A DNA stretch of 64,000 nt, from assembly GCA_963922205.1 (NCBI GenBank), contig CAWUHX010000013.1, positions 372,001 through 436,000 of the forward strand, in the 5' to 3' direction. Source of the DNA: Romanomermis culicivorax (lineage: Eukaryota > Nematoda > Enoplea > Mermithida > Mermithidae). A program made the position numbers and the translations under genes. The notes under the pieces were generated by a model. That model saw only the letters and a list, made by a program, of their open reading frames with translations. It made no database searches and had not been told where the DNA came from. Position 1 is the stretch's first letter. Each line of letters opens with the position of its first letter. Shown piece after piece: positions 56,889-64,000 of this stretch.

Positions 56889-58141
56889 TGTCATGTGCCG
56901 ATCAATTTTGCCAAATCTCACGTGATTTACATCATGTTGATACTTTATGTTTCTTGCCACTTTTTGTTTGACAGTTACTTACTTTTATTTCGTTTTGTTC
57001 TTTATGTTTTACATGCATTCTTGTGTGTCATTTTGTTACATTTTTGTTGTTTTCCATTCCGCACATATGCTATGGTATGTGACCCTTCAATCAGAATTTC
57101 CGCCAGATAAGCTCTAGGAGCTCATGGCCACAATTGGAGCATCACGTGCACCTCTTATCAGTAAAAACTGGCAACGTTTTGCAATGCAAAAGGACTAGTT
57201 TGGAAGTTCTCATTAAAAGACATTCATTTGTTTAGCATGGGGAGTGAAACTCACACCAATGCTTAACGTATTCAAACTGGAAAATGTCTATGTGACCATA
57301 GGCATCTTCTGCACTGATTTCCGCTGCAGAAGTTAGCTTGGGTGTCATTAGCTCTGCCCAGGGCATACTGTAGGCCTACGAGGTCCTTAAGAGTACCTGT
57401 TTTGTAAATTTTGTGTTTTCTTTTGGGCTCTCCAACTTTGCTTTCTGTCTTAGCTCCGCATCTGTCATCGAATTTATATATATTCATTAATACATTGTAT
57501 CCCATCTGCCGCTTTATCTTTCATCAATAAATTCCCATACATGTCGGGGATGGACATAGTCTATCTCCAGGTTGTGAAGAAATAGCCAAAGTCGACACAA
57601 ATTGCGTCGATGCCGATAGGCATAGACACCGTGCATAAAAGTGCTGGTTGTCAATGTTTTTGGTCATTCATGATTTGTTGTTTATTTTTTATAATAAAGG
57701 AAATCGGCAGCCAGTAGGCCAATTATTTTATAATAATATTTTTGTATTATTATTGGTGGAGTTTACGTCCAAAATTCAAGGCCCCCCGGCTGGACATTTG
57801 TTGAACTTCTCGCAGCGGAGGGAATGCAGGTTAGACCCCAGATTTCTGGAGTGCCACCCAGCGTGCAAGTCTACATTTGCAACTCAATTCTCGGCCTGAC
57901 TTCTAGGTTTGTCCCTGATTTGAACTTACTTGAGCTCAGAGAGTTATTTGATCTTCTGCAGTTCTTTGGAATGAAAGCAGGTGATCTTTGTTGACTTTGA
58001 GACTGACCGAACTGTTGCACACTTATTCTCCCTAAGGTTTCGGCCTGATTAGGTGAATTAGCGAGTGACTGATTAGGTCTATTTTTGATACCAATTCATT
58101 CATTTATATTTCTCAATTTTAACCAAAGTCTCATTTCAACA
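56889..58141 (+). repeat. 5' LTR of Gypsy C
   Basis: Begins TGTCATGTGCCGATC and ends TTTCAACA, two bases before the primer-binding site, about 1,253 bp. The first 650 bp are shared with 49904-50560. The internal limits of U3, R and U5 cannot be set without transcripts. Confidence 0.75.
57526..57531 (+). terminator. LTR polyadenylation signal
   Basis: AATAAA in the LTR, conserved in position in the related LTR at 50586. Confidence 0.55.
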
Positions 58142-58143
58142 AG

Positions 58144-58159
58144 TGGTGGCTTCTGACAC
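58144..58159 (+). promoter_or_regulatory. Primer-binding site of Gypsy C
   Basis: TGGTGGCTTCTGACAC, two bases after the LTR end. The first seven bases equal those of Gypsy A, so both should use a tRNA ending GCCACCA. Confidence 0.65.
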
Positions 58160-58222
58160 TCAAAGTAACAGAAAATCAGAGGCAAACTCGAGGAGTCATT
58201 TTTACAGAGTTTTTACAGAGAA

Positions 58223-58570
58223 TTGGGAGGCTTTAAAATGAATAAAGACAATCTAGGTGGCCTCAAGAGTTCGGGTTTGCCCAGAACACCACCGGGAAAA
58301 AAGGCCCGTGATGCAGAAAAGCTAATTGTCCTAACTTCAGCCGAAACTTCAGCTGAAGAGGATAATTGCTCAGATCATAGGCCTTTATCAGTGGAAAATG
58401 AAGGCAACCGACCTACAACCTCGTCAGCTGTCGAAAGGAGGATGACGACGCCATATTATCGTCAAACAAAGATCAAATATTTAAGATCCCGTCGTCAACC
58501 AACCTCCCGAGGAGAGGCGAATTATTACAACTGCCTATTACGGGACCGGCGCATCCATTACCAAAGATGA
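58223..58570 (+). CDS. Gypsy C Gag, N-terminal fragment
   Basis: 115 residues, basic and Ser/Thr/Arg-rich, with no recognised domain. It lies in the position of the N-terminal Gag of Gypsy A but in a different frame from the downstream Gag, so a frameshift separates them. Confidence 0.55.
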   Translation: MGGFKMNKDNLGGLKSSGLPRTPPGKKARDAEKLIVLTSAETSAEEDNCSDHRPLSVENEGNRPTTSSAVERRMTTPYYRQTKIKYLRSRRQPTSRGEANYYNCLLRDRRIHYQR

Positions 58571-58698
58571 ACATTCCGGTATAGGATCAACAGCAGCGCC
58601 GGCCAGCCAATAAACCCTCTCAAGTCTTCGATACCTACCATCGATTATATTGGGACAACGAGCGGGAGGAGCATTGGGAAAATCCTCTAAAGAGCTCA

Positions 58699-60117
58699 TT
58701 GGAGGACAAGCTGGACCAAATCATGAACAGGTTAGATGTTTATGATAGCATATTGGCCAACATTGCTAATAATGGTTCACAGAAAGCCAGTAAGGCAAAT
58801 GAACCGAGGCAAAGCAATGCTGGCTGTTTGGAACAAGGTGGTCCAGTGAAGTTTGAGCAGACCCAGGAGGAGTTGGTGTGGCAGAATGATGGTATCACTC
58901 TTCAGAATGACTGTAGACGGAAAGACCAAAAGTCAAGTCTAGGTCCTAAAGAGCAGTATATGCCTCATTTGCCCACTACCTCAAGAGTGGAGCAAAAAGT
59001 GAGCAGTTGTGGTTTTGACGAAGGTGTAAAAAACCCAAGTCTGATAAATCCAACTGTCTCACAACAAAGCAGTTGTATTAGGGGAGAAAACCCAAATGTC
59101 AGGCAGCAGGTTATGCCTACAATGATTCCGATTGATACGGCCTTATGGGTCAATCCGGCTCAAGTAGGCCCAACTGCCTATGATATTGAAAGGGCTATCA
59201 AACCAAAATTACTGCAATCTGATGGGCCAAGTAGACAGGTTCTTGCTTTTCTAGTCGAGCTAGAAGGTGAGTTTCGAAAGAATACTCCTGATGAGGTGAA
59301 GCTAGAAGCATTAACCCATTTGTCAAGGGATTTGCCGAAAAAATTGGCTGAAGAGTCAATGACATACAGGGAAGCCCAAGACAAGATTTTGAATTATTGT
59401 GCTCCAGACTGTAACCTTGACATGCTCAAACGAGATTCATTGGATATTAAACAGGAACCAGACCAAGCAGCAACCAAATTCTTGAAAAGGGTTAGAGCAC
59501 ATGTGAATCTCGTTTACCAGAGTGAAACCAAAGAGTTTAAAAATAAAGTAATCATTGAAACCTTTTTCTATAGAAGTTCTTTAACTTATCAATTAGAACT
59601 GCAGAAAGACATAGCAAAATTCAAAAATTGGTATGATCTTTCGCAGGCAGTCTATGAGATAGAGTTAAAGTACAGGAATGGGATTAGAACATTTGGGCCA
59701 AGAGAACAGCCCATGATGATAAACACGGCACAAACGGAAATTGCTGAGGAGCAGCAAGCCGATGTGAATGTGATCCAAAGGCCTTATGAAAGCGCCCCAA
59801 AGCCCAATAAGGACTTTAGAAGACCGAACACAGAAAGGCAAACTCCAATGCAATCTTTGCAAAATCAATTAATAGATATAGCAGATGATGAAGTGCTTGA
59901 AGTACCTCGGCAACAGGCCATAATGCCTCGGCAACAGCCTGTTGAGGAGCCAAAAAAGGACTCCCTCATGGTGGCTTTATCTAAAGAATTTATTAAAATG
60001 GCACAATGTTATGAAGAGATTATGAACTCGACCAAAGCTCAAGAGGAAGCCACAACTGCTTTAACTCAGAAAGTTGATAAAGTGAAAACGAAAAGTCAAC
60101 AAGAGGTTCAGCAGTGA
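58699..60117 (+). CDS. Gypsy C Gag, capsid part
   Basis: 472 residues. The middle resembles the Gypsy A capsid region closely (SMTYREAQDKILNYCAPDCN against NMTYREARRAIINVFAPECN). It ends at TGA 60115-60117, immediately before the zinc-knuckle segment, which continues in the same frame. That segment reads C-x2-H-x4-Y-x4-C, so its second His has become Tyr. Confidence 0.85.
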   Translation: MEDKLDQIMNRLDVYDSILANIANNGSQKASKANEPRQSNAGCLEQGGPVKFEQTQEELVWQNDGITLQNDCRRKDQKSSLGPKEQYMPHLPTTSRVEQKVSSCGFDEGVKNPSLINPTVSQQSSCIRGENPNVRQQVMPTMIPIDTALWVNPAQVGPTAYDIERAIKPKLLQSDGPSRQVLAFLVELEGEFRKNTPDEVKLEALTHLSRDLPKKLAEESMTYREAQDKILNYCAPDCNLDMLKRDSLDIKQEPDQAATKFLKRVRAHVNLVYQSETKEFKNKVIIETFFYRSSLTYQLELQKDIAKFKNWYDLSQAVYEIELKYRNGIRTFGPREQPMMINTAQTEIAEEQQADVNVIQRPYESAPKPNKDFRRPNTERQTPMQSLQNQLIDIADDEVLEVPRQQAIMPRQQPVEEPKKDSLMVALSKEFIKMAQCYEEIMNSTKAQEEATTALTQKVDKVKTKSQQEVQQ

Positions 60118-60171
60118 AAATCGTGTACTTACCACGAAAATAACACCTACAACACGGTTGATTGTAGAACC

Positions 60172-62154
60172 TTGAATTTTTATAAGGGTCTACAAAATCG
60201 TGGAAGGGGTGGAAATAGTGGAAGAGGCCTTGGAAGAGAAAATCCTAGAGGAAGTTTTCGGAATTTCCGAGGTAGAGGAAATTTCAGAGGTAATTTCAGA
60301 GGAAATTACGGAGCAAGTAGAGGAGGTTTTGGTAACGAATGTGAAAGGGGAGCTTATCAAGTTTCGTTTCCAGAGGGCGAGGCGGAAAATTTGCAAGAAT
60401 ATGCCGAGTTCCAGGAATACGTAAAGTTGAAGAAGCTCAGGGAGCAGATGAGATTGTTACAGGCTACCACCCAACTGATGTTACCAGGACCAAATCTAAT
60501 GGACCAACAACCAGTAATCGCAAATCAGAGTTCAAATACCCTATTGACTCCGCAAAAGGTAGTTAGTCAGTCACAAGCCTCCGGGCAGACAGACCAACCA
60601 CCGAGTAGTGGTGTCAATAGTGTACAGCAAGGGCCAATGATGGAGATGAAGTTGTGTGGCCTACATAACTGTGCCATGGAGAAAGAGGAGAATGTGCCGG
60701 AAATGGAATGCAGTGCCAAGTATGGTAGGAAGGCAACTGCAGAGGAACTGGATATGTTAGCAAGATACCCCAGAACGCAGCCATTTCACATCAGGGTAAC
60801 TGTATGTTCTACTACTGCAAAGGCACTGATTGACATGGGAGCTCAGTGTTCGGTGATGTCGGGTGATTTCTTGAAAAAATCACTTGGACTGGAGTATACA
60901 GCGTACCCTAAGATCCTAAAAGTCACTGTCGCCAATGGTAAAGTAGTTAGTGCACATGGTTACGTTCAGTTTCAAATGGAATGTGATTATGGCCGTTTTC
61001 CAGTTAAAGCTATCATAATACCTGGGTCCGCAGAAGATTTAATATTGGGAACAGACTTCCTAGCGCATCCGGAAGTCAACACAGTAATAGACTTTGGAAA
61101 AGGTTCAATGACCATGATGGGTGTAAAGAAAAGTATTGATTTGTTAACATCTGATAAGAAAGCGATTCCAATAGTTGGGACGCATAATCCGATGATAGCA
61201 GAATCAATACAGGAAAATTCTGTTGAAGAAGATCAATGTTCGGCAATCCAGCAACTGGAAGATCTAGTTCCGGTGGTGGCTTGTAATAGAATTTACATTC
61301 CACATGGAACAGATCAGCTAGTCAAAGCTAAATTGTGGAACAAATCTTCGGCAAATAGGATAAATGGAATCATCGTAGAAGGAGATGATTCAGAAACAAG
61401 ATTCAGAATAGATGATACTATAGTTGACGGTTCAAAGGAAGATTTTGTATTGATGATCTCCAATAATACGGGTTCCGGTTGCCTGATAGAACCTAATCAA
61501 GTTCTTGGCTACTGTAACTCTGTATTTAGGGGAGAATCAAGTGTATCAATTTTACAGGCTAGAAATTGTGGAGAAAATAGCCTAGAGGGCATTTTTGATG
61601 CCAAAGAATCAAAATTCGATGGAGTTGTGTTTCTGGAAGCATTGTACAAAATGACCTCTAAAGCTACAGTGTCGGAGGAACAGAAAGAGATGGCGATACA
61701 GCAACTTGTGAAATACCCGGATGTATTTAGCCTACCTCATGATCCTCTGACAACTACTCCCCATCTTACTTGTAAAATTGATACAGGTGATGCTAGCCCT
61801 GTGGCGAAGCATTACTACAGAGCTGCCATTGAACAGCGACTATATATCAGACAGCATGTGCAGGAAATGCTGGACAAAGGAGTCATAGAGCCATTAAGAT
61901 CGCCCTGGGTGGCGCCATTATTCCTAGTAGGGAAGAAAGATGGGTCGCTTAGGCCAGTTGTTGATTTTAGAGGCTTGAACGAGGTTACCAAAGATGATCG
62001 ATATCCAATACCCAAAATGGATGATTATCTGGACTGCCTCGGGAGAGCAAAATTTTATACGACTCTTGACCTTAAGTCCAGTTATTGGCAAGTGCCAATG
62101 AAAGAAGGCAGTAAAGAAAAGACTGCTTTCCTGTGTCAAGAAGGGTTGTTTTAG
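60172..62154 (+). CDS. Gypsy C RGG region, protease and RT first half
   Basis: 660 residues in the same frame as the preceding Gag. The first 60 or so are RGG/FRG-rich. The protease lies around residue 215-330, with ALIDMGAQC in place of ALIDTGAQC and LILGTDFLAHP. The spacer follows, then the RT fingers and first palm motif (FYTTLDLKSSYWQVPM, catalytic Asp). TAG at 62152-62154 cuts the RT within the KTAFLCQEGLF block. The DMG change in the protease triad should abolish cleavage. Confidence 0.9.
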   Translation: MNFYKGLQNRGRGGNSGRGLGRENPRGSFRNFRGRGNFRGNFRGNYGASRGGFGNECERGAYQVSFPEGEAENLQEYAEFQEYVKLKKLREQMRLLQATTQLMLPGPNLMDQQPVIANQSSNTLLTPQKVVSQSQASGQTDQPPSSGVNSVQQGPMMEMKLCGLHNCAMEKEENVPEMECSAKYGRKATAEELDMLARYPRTQPFHIRVTVCSTTAKALIDMGAQCSVMSGDFLKKSLGLEYTAYPKILKVTVANGKVVSAHGYVQFQMECDYGRFPVKAIIIPGSAEDLILGTDFLAHPEVNTVIDFGKGSMTMMGVKKSIDLLTSDKKAIPIVGTHNPMIAESIQENSVEEDQCSAIQQLEDLVPVVACNRIYIPHGTDQLVKAKLWNKSSANRINGIIVEGDDSETRFRIDDTIVDGSKEDFVLMISNNTGSGCLIEPNQVLGYCNSVFRGESSVSILQARNCGENSLEGIFDAKESKFDGVVFLEALYKMTSKATVSEEQKEMAIQQLVKYPDVFSLPHDPLTTTPHLTCKIDTGDASPVAKHYYRAAIEQRLYIRQHVQEMLDKGVIEPLRSPWVAPLFLVGKKDGSLRPVVDFRGLNEVTKDDRYPIPKMDDYLDCLGRAKFYTTLDLKSSYWQVPMKEGSKEKTAFLCQEGLF

Positions 62155-62163
62155 TTCAAAGTA

Positions 62164-63924
62164 ATGCCCTTTGGACTGAAAAATGCGCCAGCCGAGTTCC
62201 AGAGGAGGATAGAGAGACTCCTTCATCCTCATGTGTGGAAGATATGTCTAGTTTACATAGATGATATCATAGTGTTCTCAAATACGTTCGAGGAACACAT
62301 AGAAAATTTGAAATTGGTCCTGGATGCTCTGAGACGAGCCCAGCTTACACTTAAACCGGAAAAATGTGAATTCCTACCAAAGAAAGTTTATTTTCTTGGT
62401 CACATTTTGGATTCTAATGGAATTTCGCCCGATCCGAAAAAAGTGCAAGCCATAAAAGAGTTTGAATTCCCAGACTCCGTCAAGCGTATGCAAAGGTTTC
62501 TCGGAATGCTCCAGTGGTGTAAAAAATTTATACCACATCTGGCAAAGCACGCAGAGCCTTTGTATATGCTGACGGCCAAGAAAAGGAATAAATGGCTTGT
62601 CACAGAGGATTATTACAAAGCATTTAATGCTTTGAAAGAAGCACTGGTATCGGTTCCATTTCTTAGATACCCAGTAATGGATGGCTCAGCCCAATTCATT
62701 CTGCAAACTGATGCCAGTAGAACAGCATTAGGGGCTGTTCTGTATCTAGAGTCTGGAGATGACAAGTGGGTCATAGCATATAATAGCCATGTGCTAAAAG
62801 AGGAGGAGAAAAAGTGGTGTGCAACCGAAAGGGAGTGCCTTGCGATTATCTACGGCCTCAAGATCTATCGGCACTATTTATTGGGGCAGAAAGTACTGAT
62901 TAAGACAGATCACAGACCACTGTTGTCAATGAAAGTCAATACTACAACAAATGACAAATTGAAACCGTGGTATGCTATCATAAATCAATACAACCACAAG
63001 TTAGAATACGTGCCTGGTAGACAAAATGCTATGGCTGACTTTCTGTCCAGAAAGGATGAGCCAGAGGATGTGGTGAAATCACCACTGAAGTGGGAAAGCA
63101 TGTTCAAATCTGATGTTGTTTCCTCTGATGTCAAAGGAATAAAAGAACAAGAACAACAACAAATTTCCTTGGTGGCCGAGAGGAACAACATCTCCAAGGA
63201 GAATAAATCCCACAGGAAGGAAGAAAAGGGTAAGGATGCTCGAATTAGTCCTGAGGACGAAAGAGAGCATTCTAAAGGAGTAGAAGCGGTAGTAACCCAA
63301 AGCAAAGCTCGTGTTTCCAAAAAGGTGCAGAAAGAAATTCAGGAAACTGATAAATCTGCGACACCTAAGGAACAAGACAATGTGCAATGGTTATACCCTA
63401 GAAAGGAGGAGGAATTTGATAAACCAGGAACATCAGGTGAAAAAGAGATATCTATTGGCCTCATCCCAGGTGACTTGATGAGCACACTGCAGAAAGCAGA
63501 TGAAAGCCTAAAGCCAATCTGGGATAGATTAGGTGCAAATAGCACAACGAAGTATCACCCTGGGTTCTACAAAGAAAATGGTGTACTGTATAGGGAAACT
63601 GAGGCAGAAAGTGAAGACCAATTGGTCGTACCCGCAAACCTCAGGGACTCTGTGCTGCACCAGCATCATGGTGCTGTAATAATGACACATCAGGGTTTCA
63701 AAAGAACTCTGAGTGTCATGAAAAGGCATTATTGGTGGCCTGGCATGGAAAAAGATGTCAGGGAATGGATAAAATACTGCGTTGTCTGTCAAATGGCAAC
63801 TGCAGGAAAGCCATCCAATCCTCCCTTGATACCCATTGTGCCCCAAGGTCCATTTGATATTGTATCTGTGGATATAGTAAGAATTTCGCCTATGGGAGAA
63901 AGAATGCCTGCACCATCCCTCTGA
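62164..63924 (+). CDS. Gypsy C RT second half, RNase H, integrase N-terminus
   Basis: 586 residues in the same frame, after the TAG. It starts at MPFGLKNAPAEFQRRIERLL, with the catalytic box YIDD (not YLDD) near residue 32. RNase H has LQTDASRTALGAVLY, ATERECLAIIYGL and IKTDHRPLL. An acidic, Lys-rich insert of about 110 residues comes next, then the integrase zinc domain (THQGFKRTL, CVVCQ). The core stops after SVDIVRISPMGERMP at TGA, so the catalytic acids that follow are out of frame. Confidence 0.9.
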   Translation: MPFGLKNAPAEFQRRIERLLHPHVWKICLVYIDDIIVFSNTFEEHIENLKLVLDALRRAQLTLKPEKCEFLPKKVYFLGHILDSNGISPDPKKVQAIKEFEFPDSVKRMQRFLGMLQWCKKFIPHLAKHAEPLYMLTAKKRNKWLVTEDYYKAFNALKEALVSVPFLRYPVMDGSAQFILQTDASRTALGAVLYLESGDDKWVIAYNSHVLKEEEKKWCATERECLAIIYGLKIYRHYLLGQKVLIKTDHRPLLSMKVNTTTNDKLKPWYAIINQYNHKLEYVPGRQNAMADFLSRKDEPEDVVKSPLKWESMFKSDVVSSDVKGIKEQEQQQISLVAERNNISKENKSHRKEEKGKDARISPEDEREHSKGVEAVVTQSKARVSKKVQKEIQETDKSATPKEQDNVQWLYPRKEEEFDKPGTSGEKEISIGLIPGDLMSTLQKADESLKPIWDRLGANSTTKYHPGFYKENGVLYRETEAESEDQLVVPANLRDSVLHQHHGAVIMTHQGFKRTLSVMKRHYWWPGMEKDVREWIKYCVVCQMATAGKPSNPPLIPIVPQGPFDIVSVDIVRISPMGERMPAPSL

Positions 63925-64000
63925 TGTTCGCAACAGCAGAGGCTCATGTTGTAGGACTGGTTGGTTAACCAACTTAAGTCCTTGACATCAGCAATGGCAA

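Larger units (their letters stand above)
56889..64000 (+). mobile_element. Ty3/Gypsy LTR retrotransposon C (5' LTR to integrase; cut by window edge)
   Basis: LTR, primer-binding site, Gag, protease, reverse transcriptase, RNase H and partial integrase, in order. It is a clear relative of Gypsy A in capsid, protease and spacer. It has at least three in-frame or frame-shifting breaks and a changed protease active site, so it cannot encode a working polyprotein. The 3' LTR lies beyond the window. Confidence 0.9.

Overview
The window is eukaryotic nuclear DNA from an animal. It is AT-rich, has small spliced exons with GT..AG introns, and is crowded with mobile elements. Two conserved animal protein families are encoded, a spastin-type AAA ATPase and a MIF4G-domain protein related to CTIF and MIF4GD. 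The Ty3/Gypsy elements and the many TIR elements would suit an arthropod, probably an insect, but nothing in the sequence fixes the species.

Layout. From 1 to 4215 (minus) lies the 5' half of a Ty3/Gypsy element (Gypsy A), inserted in the pol gene of a second, opposite Gypsy element (Gypsy B, 4216-6122). From 8908 to 25454 (minus) is a 14-exon spastin-like gene, assembled here with every intron phase in agreement. Just upstream on the same strand, 26238 to 38277, is a 12-exon MIF4G gene. Its 5' end is uncertain and it carries an 18-nt microexon. The introns of both genes hold at least ten TIR elements, several nested and several with clear target-site duplications. From 38.3 to 53.4 kb there is no recognisable gene, only transposon copies, LTR fragments and a tandem array with a period of about 98 bp. 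At 53.4 kb (minus) is a probable last exon of an unrelated membrane protein. From 56889 to the right edge is a third, degenerate Gypsy element (Gypsy C), a relative of Gypsy A.

The mobile elements fall into groups. Ty3/Gypsy A and C share a primer-binding-site start (TGGTGGC). One hAT-like group makes 8-bp duplications and has ends CACCGTTTT or CAGTnTTTT, with interiors carrying a GGCGC-GAA-GCGCC hairpin word. A second group has ends CATACCTGTAA or CATACATG, again with 8-bp duplications. PIF/Harbinger-like elements include one with a 3-bp TTA duplication and one with a transposase remnant. Several elements carry arrays of a short, often self-complementary word next to their termini, with a different word in each family.

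No bacterial-style operon, CRISPR array, rRNA or tRNA gene was recognised. The clearest results are the two gene models and the catalogue of nested insertions, some with empty-site copies inside the same window. I found no convincing undescribed biological system. The subterminal word arrays and the 98-bp array are the least explained structures.
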